Of a stretch of 64,000 bases of DNA, positions 54,471-64,000 are shown one piece after another. This DNA is from Vibrio proteolyticus NBRC 13287 (GTDB lineage: Bacteria > Pseudomonadota > Gammaproteobacteria > Enterobacterales > Vibrionaceae). Both the position numbers and the translations under genes were made by a program. Numbering within the stretch: the stretch's first letter is position 1; each line of letters begins with the position of its first letter. The notes under the pieces were generated by a model. It saw nothing but the letters and a program-made list of their open reading frames with translations, made no database searches and had not been told where the DNA came from. The stretch spans positions 124,001-188,000 of the forward strand of contig NZ_BATJ01000010.1 in the NCBI RefSeq assembly GCF_000467125.1. Direction: 5' to 3'.

Positions 54471-56558
54471 TTACTTCTTAGCGTTACGCTCTTTAACTTC
54501 TGCGATTACTTGCTCAGCAACGTTTGACGGACATGGTGCGTAGTGTGAGAACTCCATAGAGAACTGACCACGACCAGAAGTCATTGTACGTAGAGTACCG
54601 ATGTAGCCGAACATTTCTGACAGAGGTACATCACCCTTGATACGTACGCCAGTAGTACCAGCTTGTTGGTCTTTGATCATACCACGACGACGGTTCAGGT
54701 CACCGATTACGTCACCAACGTGATCTTCTGGAGTGAACACGTCAACTTTCATGATTGGCTCAAGAAGCTGCGGGCCCGCTTTAGGCATAGACTGACGGAA
54801 TGCGCCTTTCGCTGCGATTTCGAACGCGATTGCTGATGAGTCAACTGCGTGGAAACCACCGTCGAACAGCTCAACTTCAACGTCTAGCGTTGGGAAGCCA
54901 GCCAGAACACCGTTTTCCATCATGCCAGCAAAACCTTTTTCGATTGCAGGCCAGAATTCTTTAGGAACGTTACCACCAACTACTGATGAAGAGAACGTGA
55001 AGCCAGAGTTTGGCTCACCTGGTTTGATGCGGTAATCGATCTTACCGAACTGACCAGAACCACCAGACTGTTTCTTGTGCGTGTAGCTGTCTTCAACAGG
55101 CTGAGTGATGGTTTCACGGTAAGCTACCTGTGGAGCACCTACTTCCAGCTCAACGCCGTAAGTACGCTTCAGGATATCTACCTTGATGTCCAAGTGAAGT
55201 TCACCCATACCTTTCAGGATGGTTTCGCCTGAATCTTCGTCAGTTTCAACCTGGAATGATGGATCTTCTGCAACCATCTTACCGATCGCGATACCCATCT
55301 TCTCGCTGCCGCCCTTGTCTTTAGGCTTAACTGCGATAGAGATTACTGGTTCTGGGAAGATCATTGGTTCCAGAGTACATTCGTGTTTTGGATCACACAG
55401 AGTGTGACCAGTTTGAACGTTCTTCATACCAACAACAGCGATGATGTCACCAGCTTGTGCTGCATCGATCTCGTTACGCTGGTCAGCGTGCATCTCAACC
55501 ATACGGCCGATACGCTCTGTTTTACCAGTTGCAGAGTTCAGGATGGTATCGCCTTTCTTCATCTTACCTGAGTAGATACGGATGAAGGTCAGAGCACCGA
55601 AACGGTCGTCCATGATCTTGAACGCAAGCGCTTTTAGTGGCTCATCTGCAGATACAGTCGCAACTTCACCAGTCGCTTCACCTGTGTCTGGGTCAGTCAG
55701 AGGCTGAGGATCTACTTCTGTTGGCGATGGTAGGTAATCTACTACCGCGTCAAGAATAAGTTGGATACCTTTGTTCTTGTACGCTGAACCACAGTAAGTT
55801 GGGAAGAATGCCAGATCACGAGTACCTTTACGGATACAACGTTTGATGTCTTCCAGAGAAGGCTCTTCGCCATCCATGTAAGCCATCATCAGGTCGTCGT
55901 CTTGCTCAACAGCAGTTTCGATCAGCATTTCACGGTATTCAGCAGCTTTCTCTACCATGTCTGCAGGGATGTCTTGAACTTCGTAGTTCTCTGGCTGACC
56001 AGAATCATCCCATACGTATGCTTTCTGGCTTAGTACGTCAACAACACCAACGAAATCTTCTTCGATACCGATAGGCAGAGTCATTACTAGAGGAGTTGCC
56101 GCTAGAACGTTTTGTACCTGATCTACAACTTTGTAGAAGTCAGCGCCCATACGGTCCAGTTTGTTAACGAAAATCAGACGTGATACGTGAGATTCGTCAG
56201 CGTAACGCCAGTTAGTTTCTGACTGAGGCTCAACACCACCAGAACCACAGAATACACCGATACCACCGTCAAGTACTTTCAGAGAACGGTAAACTTCGAT
56301 TGTGAAGTCAACGTGTCCAGGAGTATCGATGATGTTTAGACGGTGATCGTTCCAGAAACAAGTAGTTGCCGCAGACTGGATTGTAATACCACGTTCAGCT
56401 TCCTGCTCCATGAAGTCAGTAGTAGTTGAACCGTCGTGAGTATCACCGATCTTGTGGATCTTACCAGTTAGCTTAAGGATACGCTCTGTAGAGGTAGTTT
56501 TACCCGCATCTACGTGAGCAAAAATACCAATGTTTCTGTATTTTGATAAATCAGTCAT
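54471..56558 (-). CDS. fusA: Elongation factor G, second copy type
   Basis: This 695-residue translocase GTPase has the G1 motif [12 protein letters not shown]2/G3 region [22 protein letters not shown] then DTPGHVDF, and G4 [11 protein letters not shown]; domains II-V follow with the C-terminus ending [28 protein letters not shown]. It is not next to rpsL/rpsG or tufA, where the primary fusA sits, so it is the second EF-G of vibrios. Codon use is strongly biased, a sign of high expression. radA is upstream across a hairpin. Confidence 0.92.
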   Translation of the reverse strand: MTDLSKYRNIGIFAHVDAGKTTSTERILKLTGKIHKIGDTHDGSTTTDFMEQEAERGITIQSAATTCFWNDHRLNIIDTPGHVDFTIEVYRSLKVLDGGIGVFCGSGGVEPQSETNWRYADESHVSRLIFVNKLDRMGADFYKVVDQVQNVLAATPLVMTLPIGIEEDFVGVVDVLSQKAYVWDDSGQPENYEVQDIPADMVEKAAEYREMLIETAVEQDDDLMMAYMDGEEPSLEDIKRCIRKGTRDLAFFPTYCGSAYKNKGIQLILDAVVDYLPSPTEVDPQPLTDPDTGEATGEVATVSADEPLKALAFKIMDDRFGALTFIRIYSGKMKKGDTILNSATGKTERIGRMVEMHADQRNEIDAAQAGDIIAVVGMKNVQTGHTLCDPKHECTLEPMIFPEPVISIAVKPKDKGGSEKMGIAIGKMVAEDPSFQVETDEDSGETILKGMGELHLDIKVDILKRTYGVELEVGAPQVAYRETITQPVEDSYTHKKQSGGSGQFGKIDYRIKPGEPNSGFTFSSSVVGGNVPKEFWPAIEKGFAGMMENGVLAGFPTLDVEVELFDGGFHAVDSSAIAFEIAAKGAFRQSMPKAGPQLLEPIMKVDVFTPEDHVGDVIGDLNRRRGMIKDQQAGTTGVRIKGDVPLSEMFGYIGTLRTMTSGRGQFSMEFSHYAPCPSNVAEQVIAEVKERNAKK

Positions 56559-56642
56559 TGTCTTACTCTGTTAATAAGGTATAAAGTGCGCGCAGAGTAT
56601 ATCATATTCTGTCAATACTGATACCTTTGCGTGCCGTTGGAC

Positions 56643-56678
56643 GAAAAAAAACATTGGGGTAGAAAACACCACCCCAAA
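56643..56678 (-). terminator. radA terminator
   Basis: On the minus strand TTGGGGT pairs with ACCCCAA (56653-56677) around a 10-base loop, followed by TGTTTTTTTT. It lies about 80 bases past the radA stop and upstream of the EF-G gene. Confidence 0.85.
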
Positions 56679-56755
56679 ATCATAGTCAAAAATCGGATTT
56701 TATGTCGCCACTCTTCTGGCATCACGCGGATTTGCAACAGGAAATCATACCAGAG

Positions 56756-58135
56756 TTACAGCTCATCAAACGCTTCAATCGCCTCAGATAACTTTTTCAC
56801 GCCGTGGATTTGCATCCCCTCGATGCCACCTTTGGGCATATTCGCGGCAGGCACAATCGCCTTTTTAAAGCCGTGTTTGAACGCCTCATTCAATCGTTCC
56901 TGACCACTTGGTACTGGTCGGATTTCGCCTGCTAACCCGACTTCACCAAATACGACCACGTCTTTTGGCAACGGACGATCACGAAAGCTCGACAACAGCG
57001 CCATCAACAACGCCAGATCAGCGCTGGTTTCGGTGACCTTGACGCCACCAACCACGTTCACAAACACGTCTTGGTCCGCCATCTGCAAACCACCGTGCTT
57101 ATGCAGCACCGCTAATAAAAGCGAGAGCCGGTTTTGCTCCAGGCCCACCGCGACCCGGCGCGGATTCGCCAGTTGGGAATAATCCACCAGCGCCTGAATC
57201 TCAACCAGCAAAGGCCGGGTCCCTTCCCAGATCACCATGACCGAACTGCCGGAGGTGTCTTCTTCTCCCCGCGACAGGAAGATTGCCGACGGGTTGCTGA
57301 CTTCACGCAGACCCTGACCGGTCATGGCGAACACCCCAAGTTCATTCACCGCCCCAAAACGGTTTTTGTGGCTGCGCAAGGTGCGAAAACGGCTATCCGT
57401 ACCACCATCGAGCAACACAGAGCAGTCAATGATGTGCTCCAGCACTTTCGGCCCGGCCAGTGTGCCGTCCTTTGTCACGTGACCGACGATGAACACCGCG
57501 ACATTGTTTTGCTTAGCGTAACGCGTCAGGGCAGTGGCAGATTCACGAACCTGCGCCACACTGCCCGGGGAAGATTGAACATCAGAGACGTGCATCACCT
57601 GAATGGAGTCAATCACCATGATGCGCGGCTGCTCTTTTTCGGCCACCTGGCAGATTCGGTCAACGTTTGTTTCCGACAACATTTTCAGGTTGTCTTTTGG
57701 CAACCCAAGGCGTGAAGCCCGCATCGCGACCTGTTGCAATGATTCTTCCCCGGTCACATACAGCGTAGGCATCTGCGCCGACAGCTGACACATGGTCTGC
57801 AGCAACAGCGTCGACTTACCGGCTCCCGGATTACCCCCGATCAGGATCGCAGCGCCCGGAACAATGCCACCGCCCAGTACCCGGTCCAGCTCTTTGAAAC
57901 TACTGGTAAAACGAGGCACCTCCTGCAAATCGATCTCCGCCAGAGTCTGAACCTGAGCTTCCGTCGCCGAACCGGCGTAACCGGCTAAACGCTCGTTGCG
58001 CGCCACAGTCGGCGATGCTGCCAGACGCACCTCTGAAATGGTGTTCCATGAACCACAGGCGTTACACTGACCCTGCCAGCGCGGAAAATCGGCGCCGCAG
58101 TCATTACACACATAAGCACGCTTTGCTTTTGCCAT
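56756..58135 (-). CDS. radA: DNA repair protein RadA (Sms)
   Basis: This 459-residue RecA-related protein helps branch migration in recombination. The N-terminal zinc finger uses Cys10, Cys13, Cys24 and Cys27. Walker A is GGNPGAGKST near residue 103, and the RadA-specific KNRFGAVNELGVF is visible. The C-terminal Lon-like domain follows. Divergent from the PilZ gene. Confidence 0.97.
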   Translation of the reverse strand: MAKAKRAYVCNDCGADFPRWQGQCNACGSWNTISEVRLAASPTVARNERLAGYAGSATEAQVQTLAEIDLQEVPRFTSSFKELDRVLGGGIVPGAAILIGGNPGAGKSTLLLQTMCQLSAQMPTLYVTGEESLQQVAMRASRLGLPKDNLKMLSETNVDRICQVAEKEQPRIMVIDSIQVMHVSDVQSSPGSVAQVRESATALTRYAKQNNVAVFIVGHVTKDGTLAGPKVLEHIIDCSVLLDGGTDSRFRTLRSHKNRFGAVNELGVFAMTGQGLREVSNPSAIFLSRGEEDTSGSSVMVIWEGTRPLLVEIQALVDYSQLANPRRVAVGLEQNRLSLLLAVLHKHGGLQMADQDVFVNVVGGVKVTETSADLALLMALLSSFRDRPLPKDVVVFGEVGLAGEIRPVPSGQERLNEAFKHGFKKAIVPAANMPKGGIEGMQIHGVKKLSEAIEAFDEL

Positions 58136-58275
58136 TTGTCCCCTAAATTATCTAAGTCTGTGACGTGATTTTGAATTTAATGATAAAACACTTATTGAAT
58201 CAGTCTATGAAGTGACTCAAGATCTGATTATCACGGCCGATGAGTCATATAGTAAGGACACTCTAACAGAAAAAT

Positions 58276-60618
58276 ATGCAGCAAACCGAAATTCTCTCGC
58301 TCGCAGAGCAGCTGATCCCTGCCTATCAGGCAGACGACTTTGACTTCGTGCTTTCACAACTGACCGAAGGACATTCGCCTGCCTTTCGCCTGCTGGTCAA
58401 AATGGAACTGAACCGGATTATGGCCCCCTGCTCACGAGCCATCGACTTACGCGGCCGGGTTCAGGGTGAGTGCCGTGAGTACCTGTTGGACGGTCTTTCG
58501 CACTGGCTTGATGATGTGGCGTTCAACGCCTATCACAAAAACATCAAAAAATTCGGCGCTTATACCGAAGGCGTGTGGGAGGCGATGCAGAACACCCACA
58601 ATAATTTCCGCATCATGCAGCAGCGCGGTCAGCGTTCAGATCGCGAGCTTACCAACGCCAAAAGCCCGTATGAGCTGGAGCCCGTTACGCTCGGCTATGA
58701 CCTGAAGCGCAAAGAGAACCGGCTCAAACTCTCTTCTCAAGTGGAAATCATCCTGCCCAGCGCCCAGTTGGTGCATGGGGTGAGTGTGGATCTGTCCGCT
58801 TCCGGCGCACGCTTTAAAGTACCAACCGCGTTCAACTATAAACTCGGTGAGATCATCACGGTTCAATTTGTTGAGCTGAGTAAGAGTTCAACGGTGGACG
58901 GGATTGCCAAGCCGTTTCAATACCGGGTGGTTGGCATTGATGACTCGTACGACAACGACGCGGTAAAATTTCTGCGCACCATCCGCCTGACCGAATCCAA
59001 AGCCATTGAACTGGCGATCATTGAAGCACTGCACAGTGAATCGCAACGCGCCCGTCACGACAATCAGGATAAAATCATTCGGGCCCGTACTCGCGGGTTT
59101 GAACACACCTACCTCAAGCACACCTGCAACCTGCCGCTCTTTTTCAGTGGTAACGAACTCAAACTGGTACTGATGACGGAGAACAATCAGCCCATCTGGC
59201 AGTACTGGCACGACGAACGCAATCAGCAAGCCCTGAGCAGCCTGTTCAATGCACAGCGTATGGACTTACTGACGCGTCCGGGCATGCGCGGTAGCAACAA
59301 TATGCTCTACTCATTCACCCACGAACATCAGGATAAGAGTCTGTTCTTCTCGATGATGATGCCGGAGGCCACTCGAGAAGAGCGCCAACTGTTCTGGCAT
59401 GTCGGCGCTAAGCGCGAGAGCTGGAAAGCTTTCCGTTTATCGGTGTTTGAACTGTCGGAAGAGGAGCGTCAGGAACTCAGCCAACACGCGACGGAGTTGT
59501 CTTTGGCGACCGAGTCACTGACTCACTGCGGTATTTTGCAGGAAATCGCCAATCATGAAGTAGCACACGACTATCTGCTGTCTGACAAACCGCGCCTGGA
59601 TGCCAACGCCTTGAAAAAGTTCTGCCACTCGCGCCAGAGCACCAACCAGCCACTCAGTCTTTACTTTGATGCCCGCTCGCGGCGCAAAGAGCCGCGCTAT
59701 CAGTTTCAGTCACCGTTAGAGCTGAGGTTCCAGCAACAACTCATTGCCGGTAGCACACTGGATATCTCGAAACGCGGACTATTTGTGGACCTGACGGAGC
59801 GGCTCAACGCGAAAGTGGGTGACAAATGCTACATTAATTTTCACGAATTACAGCTGTACGACAAAGAACTGCCGCTGACCCGGGTGCCTTATCGGGTGAT
59901 CCGTATCAGTCCGGAAGGACGGCGCGTACAACTGATGATTGAAGATACCCGGGAAACCGCCAAAACCGTCACCTTCCTCAACCGGTTGATTGAACATAAC
60001 CTGGATAAACTGACTGCCAAACAGGAACTGCTGCCCAGCAATGCACTGCTGGAGAGTCTGCATCATGTGTTGCTGGATAAAATGGTCTGCTCGCCGATTT
60101 TTGTCGAAAAGCGCGCCGCGACGCTTTGCCCGAGAATGATTGGGGTCAATTACCCGCTCCAACCCTATCTGGCATTGTTTGCCAAACTCGGCCATGACCA
60201 CAAACTGTCGTTAGAACCGGTCTTCAAAGGACGCAGCAGTACCTTGTTATCACAACCAATGAAACGGATTGATGGTGCGGAGCCGCAATACCATGAAATT
60301 TATCTGGCTGCGATCAAGTTCGGAAGCCGGATTCAGTCGGTTCAGACCAAACTATTGAGTGAGTTTACCAGCACCAAAGAGCGGATTGAGTTTATCAAGA
60401 ATGCACAAAATTTCGGTGAGTTTTATGCTTTGCGACTCTCCGGGGTGCCGGTCTTTGACCCCATGACCGAACTACTGCGCAAAGACATCGCCGAGCTGGC
60501 GCCGATCAGCCTGTTTCAGGCACGGACGCTGGAAAAGGACATCAACGCCATCGCCGGTTATGGCGAGATCGTAGATATCACCGAAGAGGTGTTGATCAGG
60601 CTCGAACTGACACGTTAA
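58276..60618 (+). CDS. plzC: PlzC-like protein with two PilZ domains
   Basis: This 780-residue cytosolic protein has two PilZ domains that could bind cyclic di-GMP. The first has R145-KEN-R149 and DLSASG (172-177); the second has R470-KEP-R474 and DISKRG (496-501), both with the RxxxR and D-x-S-x-x-G signatures. The position between radA and serB matches the V. cholerae PlzC gene, from memory. Output is unknown. Bidirectional terminator follows. Confidence 0.88.
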   Translation: MQQTEILSLAEQLIPAYQADDFDFVLSQLTEGHSPAFRLLVKMELNRIMAPCSRAIDLRGRVQGECREYLLDGLSHWLDDVAFNAYHKNIKKFGAYTEGVWEAMQNTHNNFRIMQQRGQRSDRELTNAKSPYELEPVTLGYDLKRKENRLKLSSQVEIILPSAQLVHGVSVDLSASGARFKVPTAFNYKLGEIITVQFVELSKSSTVDGIAKPFQYRVVGIDDSYDNDAVKFLRTIRLTESKAIELAIIEALHSESQRARHDNQDKIIRARTRGFEHTYLKHTCNLPLFFSGNELKLVLMTENNQPIWQYWHDERNQQALSSLFNAQRMDLLTRPGMRGSNNMLYSFTHEHQDKSLFFSMMMPEATREERQLFWHVGAKRESWKAFRLSVFELSEEERQELSQHATELSLATESLTHCGILQEIANHEVAHDYLLSDKPRLDANALKKFCHSRQSTNQPLSLYFDARSRRKEPRYQFQSPLELRFQQQLIAGSTLDISKRGLFVDLTERLNAKVGDKCYINFHELQLYDKELPLTRVPYRVIRISPEGRRVQLMIEDTRETAKTVTFLNRLIEHNLDKLTAKQELLPSNALLESLHHVLLDKMVCSPIFVEKRAATLCPRMIGVNYPLQPYLALFAKLGHDHKLSLEPVFKGRSSTLLSQPMKRIDGAEPQYHEIYLAAIKFGSRIQSVQTKLLSEFTSTKERIEFIKNAQNFGEFYALRLSGVPVFDPMTELLRKDIAELAPISLFQARTLEKDINAIAGYGEIVDITEEVLIRLELTR

Positions 60619-60647
60619 AAAAAGCGAGGCTGAGCCTCGCTTTTTTG
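60617..60647. terminator. Bidirectional terminator between plzC and serB
   Basis: AAAAAAAGCGAGGC and GCCTCGCTTTTTT with loop TGA; A- and T-runs on both sides serve both converging genes. Confidence 0.92.
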
Positions 60648-60648
60648 T

Positions 60649-61629
60649 TTAAGGCTGACGCTTCCAGCTGATTTTCTGTTGCTTGACCAGCCCGGCAGAT
60701 AAGATACACAACACCCCACCGAGTCCGCTGTAACGCACAGCAGACTGAGCCTGAGCTTCCACTTTCGGTTTGGCATGATACGCCACGCCCAAACCGGCAG
60801 CTTTCATCATCACCAGATCGTTCGCCCCATCACCGACCGCCACCGTGTTGTGCGCTTCTATCTCATACTGATCGGCAAGCTGTTCGAGAATGTCCGCTTT
60901 CGTCTGCGCCGACACGACATCGCCGACGACCTTGCCCGTCAGCTTACCAGCAACGATTTCTAATTGATTGGACTGCGCATGATGCAGACCCAGCGTTTGC
61001 TTGAGATGATCGGAGAAATAAGTAAAGCCGCCCGAAGCGATCGCGGTTTTCCAGCCCATGGCGTTGAGGGTGTTCACCAACTCGGGCAGATCCGGCATCA
61101 AGGGCAAATCGCGGCGTACGGTGTCTAGGATGGCTTCATCCGCTCCTGCCAATTTGGCCACGCGCTGACGCAGACTTTGTTCAAAGTCCAGTTCCCCAAG
61201 CATTGCCCGCTCGGTCACTTCCGCCACTTCTTCCCCCACGCCAGCCAGCTTGGCCAGCTCGTCAATGCATTCGATCTGAATCGCGGTCGAGTCCATGTCC
61301 ATCACGATCAACCCCGGTTTAGACAGATCCGGAATATCATTCAGCCGGGCATAATCCAGCTCCATAGCTTGGAGGATTTTCTCATGCTCGTCCGTCAGCT
61401 CGCCTTCCATCAGAGCAACTTCGTAGGGCCCAACCTTCCAACAATCCACTACCGCGTTGTAATAACCGGTAAAGAAGTCGATGTCATCAAACAGCTCTGC
61501 GGTCAGGTAGCCGCCAAACACTATCCAGTTGGCACGCTGTTTGTCATGCAACGTGGCGCGGCGGGTTTCTGGTAAGCGGTTCACCAATGAGGAATAGCGC
61601 CTGATCGGCAGTGTCGTTAACTTTTCCAT
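60649..61629 (-). CDS. serB: Phosphoserine phosphatase
   Basis: This 326-residue enzyme removes phosphate from phosphoserine in the last step of serine synthesis. The HAD signature MDMDSTAIQIECIDELA contains the nucleophilic Asp, and motif III GDGANDLVMMKAAGLGVAYHAKP is present. An N-terminal extension of about 100 residues is usual for the enteric and vibrio SerB. Divergent from ytjB. Confidence 0.97.
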   Translation of the reverse strand: MEKLTTLPIRRYSSLVNRLPETRRATLHDKQRANWIVFGGYLTAELFDDIDFFTGYYNAVVDCWKVGPYEVALMEGELTDEHEKILQAMELDYARLNDIPDLSKPGLIVMDMDSTAIQIECIDELAKLAGVGEEVAEVTERAMLGELDFEQSLRQRVAKLAGADEAILDTVRRDLPLMPDLPELVNTLNAMGWKTAIASGGFTYFSDHLKQTLGLHHAQSNQLEIVAGKLTGKVVGDVVSAQTKADILEQLADQYEIEAHNTVAVGDGANDLVMMKAAGLGVAYHAKPKVEAQAQSAVRYSGLGGVLCILSAGLVKQQKISWKRQP

Positions 61630-61745
61630 GTTTGCGGTTCCGTATCCGAATTTTTGTTAAATCTTCTGAAACGTTAACCTATTGCAATTTAACTACGCAA
61701 GTCTCAATATGAGCGAAAACCAAAATTATTGTGGTTAGGAATATT

Positions 61746-62357
61746 ATGGACTCTTCACTTTTTTCGTTTCGAGTCGCCCTTCGGGTCCTGATTGTTCTGT
61801 CCCTGATCGCCATGATCGGTGTGATCGCCGTTAACAGCGTCAAAATCAGCAAAGGCAACGAGAAGATCCAGAACAATCAGTTGGAAACACTGACCAAGGT
61901 TCTGATCTCTCAGGCATCATTGTCGGCTGGTGACATGATCGTCCAGCAGGATCAAGAAGGCCTGCTCAAACTGACGAACCAACTGGCGAAAGATAATCTG
62001 GTGTTTGACGCGACGATTTACGATGCCGAAGGTGTACGACTGGCGGCCAGTGATGATGCTTTATCCGCCCGTGAAGTTCTCGGACTGGATACCCCGCTGG
62101 CCACGGCCCGCATCGGCCGCCAACAACTGGTGGAGCCGGTTTTTCACGAGAATAACCTGATCGGTTTTGTGCGTGTTACGTTTGAGACTGGCAAAGTAAC
62201 GGCGATTTCAGATCACTATTACCGTAAAAGCGATCGCTACATGTACACCATGATCCTACTAAGCTTCATCATCGGTCTGCTGCTGCCGCTGGTGATCCGA
62301 CGTAAGAAAAAAGCCAAAGGGGAAAACCTGCTGCTGCGCGACATTCTGCCGCACTAA
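61746..62357 (+). CDS. ytjB: YtjB/SMP family membrane protein
   Basis: This 203-residue protein has an N-terminal membrane helix (LRVLIVLSLIAMIGVIAVN), a periplasmic loop of about 130 residues and a C-terminal helix near 175-190 with a basic tail RRKKKAKGE. The family was first called SMP and stands next to serB in enterics and vibrios; role uncertain. The ATG follows TAGGA; an upstream start would add five residues. Confidence 0.9.
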   Translation: MDSSLFSFRVALRVLIVLSLIAMIGVIAVNSVKISKGNEKIQNNQLETLTKVLISQASLSAGDMIVQQDQEGLLKLTNQLAKDNLVFDATIYDAEGVRLAASDDALSAREVLGLDTPLATARIGRQQLVEPVFHENNLIGFVRVTFETGKVTAISDHYYRKSDRYMYTMILLSFIIGLLLPLVIRRKKKAKGENLLLRDILPH

Positions 62358-62375
62358 CGTCAAATTTTTCAGAGA

Positions 62376-62406
62376 CAAAAAACCTCAGCCATGGCTGAGG
62401 TTTTTA
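62376..62406. terminator. Bidirectional terminator between ytjB and deoD
   Basis: The palindrome CCTCAGCCATGGCTGAGG (62383-62400) is flanked by A-runs and T-runs, so it can terminate both converging genes. Confidence 0.92.
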
Positions 62407-62425
62407 TCGTTGAGAGCCGGTAATC

Positions 62426-63145
62426 TTACTGCTTATCACCCAACAATACGGAGTCGAGAGCGATCACCATCATGTCGTTGAACGTGGTTTGGCGTTCATC
62501 CGAGGTGGTTTGCTCACCCGTTTTGATATGGTCAGATACAGTACAGATGGTCAGCGCTTTCGCGCCATACTCGGCGGCGACACCGTAGATGCCTGCCGCT
62601 TCCATCTCTACACCGACAATGCCGTATTTATCCATCACGTCAAACATGTCAGGATCCGGCGTGTAAAACAGCTCTGCCGAGAACAGGTTACCGACCTTCA
62701 CTTCAATGCCACGTGCCGTTGCCGCTTCCTCAGCTGCTTTCACCATCTTGTAGTCTGCAATTGCCGCGAAGTCGTGGCCTTTGAAACGGATACGGTTCAC
62801 TTTCGAATCGGTACACGCGCCCATGCCGATCACCACATCACGCACTTTAATGTCTTCGCTGACCGCACCACAGCTACCGACGCGAATGATTTTCTTCACA
62901 CCGAAATCTTTGATCAGCTCAGTGGCGTAGATAGAGCACGACGGAATACCCATACCGTGCCCCATGACCGACACTTTACGACCTTTATAAGTACCAGTGA
63001 AACCGTACATGTTGCGCACATCACACACCTGCACTACGTCATCCAGAAACGTTTCCGCTATGTATTTCGCCCGCAATGGATCGCCCGGCATCAGTACAAC
63101 ATCCGCAAAAGCACCCATTTCAGCATTGATATGTGGAGTAGCCAT
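62426..63145 (-). CDS. deoD: Purine nucleoside phosphorylase DeoD
   Basis: This 239-residue hexameric enzyme splits purine nucleosides with phosphate. The family signature [16 protein letters not shown], the VGSCGAV loop near residue 90 and the C-terminal TICTVSDHI are visible. Length is that of E. coli DeoD. It is downstream of deoB across an 88-base gap with two hairpins. Confidence 0.98.
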   Translation of the reverse strand: MATPHINAEMGAFADVVLMPGDPLRAKYIAETFLDDVVQVCDVRNMYGFTGTYKGRKVSVMGHGMGIPSCSIYATELIKDFGVKKIIRVGSCGAVSEDIKVRDVVIGMGACTDSKVNRIRFKGHDFAAIADYKMVKAAEEAATARGIEVKVGNLFSAELFYTPDPDMFDVMDKYGIVGVEMEAAGIYGVAAEYGAKALTICTVSDHIKTGEQTTSDERQTTFNDMMVIALDSVLLGDKQ

Positions 63146-63167
63146 TGTTTATTCCTTTCTTCTGAGT

Positions 63168-63225
63168 CGCCGGGAGTGTTGCCCGGCGTTCGATTCATTT
63201 CCAGGCGGCCTCTGCTCGTGGCCGC
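63168..63225 (-). other. Two intercistronic hairpins between deoB and deoD
   Basis: CGCCGGG/CCCGGCG (63168-63188) and GCGGCC/GGCCGC (63205-63225) are GC-rich stems with 7- and 9-base loops in the deoB-deoD gap. Neither has a U-run, so they probably affect mRNA stability or give partial polarity, not full termination. Confidence 0.55.
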
Positions 63226-63233
63226 AGCTCGTA

Positions 63234-64000
63234 TTACAGGAAGTTCTTACCGTAATCCATCGCTGAGGTTCCGAAATAGGACGCCAGCGACTGACCGATG
63301 TCGGCAAATGAGTCACGACGGCCCAACGAGCCCGGTGCGACTTTCTTACCGTAGACGATCACCGGGATATGTTCACGGGTATGATCAGTGCCAGGCCAGG
63401 TTGGATCGCAGCCGTGGTCGGCCGTCAGGATCAGCACGTCATCGTCTTGCATGATGTCCAGCACTTCCGGCAGACGCTGGTCAAAGTACTCCAGCGCGGC
63501 GGCGTAGCCTGCAACATCACGGCGGTGGCCGTACGCCGAATCAAAATCAACGAAGTTGGTGAAGACAATCGTATTGTCGCCCGCCGCCTGGATTTGTTCG
63601 ACCGTTGCGTCGAACAGTGCCGGAATACCGGTCGCTTTCACTTTCTTGGTGATCCCACAATGAGCGTAAATATCGGCAATCTTACCAATAGACACCACAT
63701 CGCCCTGCTTCTCATCCACCAGTTTTTGCAGCACGGTAGCAGAAGGTGGCTCAACAGACAGATCACGGCGGTTGCCAGTACGCTCGAATTGCCCTTTACC
63801 CGGGCCGATGAACGGACGCGCGATCACACGCCCAATGTTGTAATCTTCCAGCTCTTCACGTGCGATCTGGCAAAGCTCCAGCAAGCGATCCAGGCCGAAA
63901 GTCTCTTCGTGACAGGCAATTTGGAACACCGAGTCCGCAGAGGTGTAGAAGATTGGCTGGCCCGTCATCATGTGCTCTTCACCAAGATCGTCCAACACCT
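63234..64000 (-). CDS. deoB: Phosphopentomutase, C-terminal part
   Basis: The frame runs off the right edge, so only the last 255 residues are visible. DeoB moves phosphate between carbons 1 and 5 of ribose or deoxyribose. The metal-site region [28 protein letters not shown] (shown here only in part: [18 protein letters not shown]) is conserved in the alkaline-phosphatase superfamily member DeoB. It is upstream of deoD in the deo operon. Confidence 0.96.
   Translation of the reverse strand, partial: VLDDLGEEHMMTGQPIFYTSADSVFQIACHEETFGLDRLLELCQIAREELEDYNIGRVIARPFIGPGKGQFERTGNRRDLSVEPPSATVLQKLVDEKQGDVVSIGKIADIYAHCGITKKVKATGIPALFDATVEQIQAAGDNTIVFTNFVDFDSAYGHRRDVAGYAAALEYFDQRLPEVLDIMQDDDVLILTADHGCDPTWPGTDHTREHIPVIVYGKKVAPGSLGRRDSFADIGQSLASYFGTSAMDYGKNFL

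Noticed and set aside
62489..63454. 321-residue open frame antisense to deoD and deoB
   Set aside because: Covers two confident genes and has no family-like motifs.

Overview
The window is a chromosomal segment of a gammaproteobacterium of the genus Vibrio. Evidence for this is the gene order suhB / trmJ-iscRSUA-hscBA-fdx-iscX-pepB-ndk, the divergent pair oxyR / 2-Cys peroxiredoxin, the 343-residue type of DapD, and the run EF-G2, radA, a two-PilZ-domain protein (PlzC-like), serB, ytjB, deoD, deoB, which I recall as the arrangement on Vibrio chromosome 1. Moderate GC content and a complete Tad pilus locus would fit the V. fluvialis/V. furnissii branch, but the species is an inference. I see no tRNA, rRNA, insertion sequence, prophage or CRISPR array.

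Left part (1-9130): the end of ndk, pepB, then the iron-sulfur cluster assembly operon iscR-iscS-iscU-iscA-hscB-hscA-fdx-iscX on the minus strand. It is preceded by two abutting IscR-type operators. A third related site lies at the promoter of trmJ, just upstream. suhB points the other way. From 9200 to 20900: an isochorismatase-fold hydrolase, the queA-tgt-yajC-secD-secF group (queuosine tRNA modification and protein export), a stand-alone CBS-domain protein, the glyoxylate-shunt genes aceB-aceA, and oxyR. From 21100 to 24500: the peroxiredoxin with a strong 5'-leader hairpin, dapD, and a TetR regulator facing a small membrane protein/DUF2867-like operon across a double palindromic operator.

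From 24900 to 30000 there is a glycerol-3-phosphate regulon: glpF-glpK, glpR and glpD, with GlpR-like operator sequences. Next come zntB, nnrS (with a sigma-54 promoter and paired NorR-type sites), a gamma-glutamylcyclotransferase-like protein, a PAP2-type membrane phosphatase, and a LysR regulator divergent from chrA.

From 36476 to 48900 lies a Tad (tight adherence) type IVc pilus locus in one orientation: flp, tadV, an AAA ATPase with a possible winged-helix front, rcpC/cpaB, rcpA, a small lipoprotein, tadG, tadE, tadF, tadZ, tadA, tadB, tadC, tadD. An AT-rich spacer with A-tracts separates flp from a divergent AraC-type regulator. Then come an acyl-CoA synthetase and two GcvA-like LysR genes, each facing a tiny divergent gene. 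The second LysR gene has lost its N-terminal helix-turn-helix and is probably a remnant. The right end carries the second EF-G, radA, the PilZ protein, serB, ytjB, deoD and the 3' part of deoB.

No clearly new system stands out. The parts least explained by known families are the Tad-associated ATPase and 73-residue lipoprotein, the AraC protein with a receiver-like N-terminus, and several regulatory structures: the trmJ IscR site, the prx leader hairpin, and an inverted repeat between aceB and oxyR.
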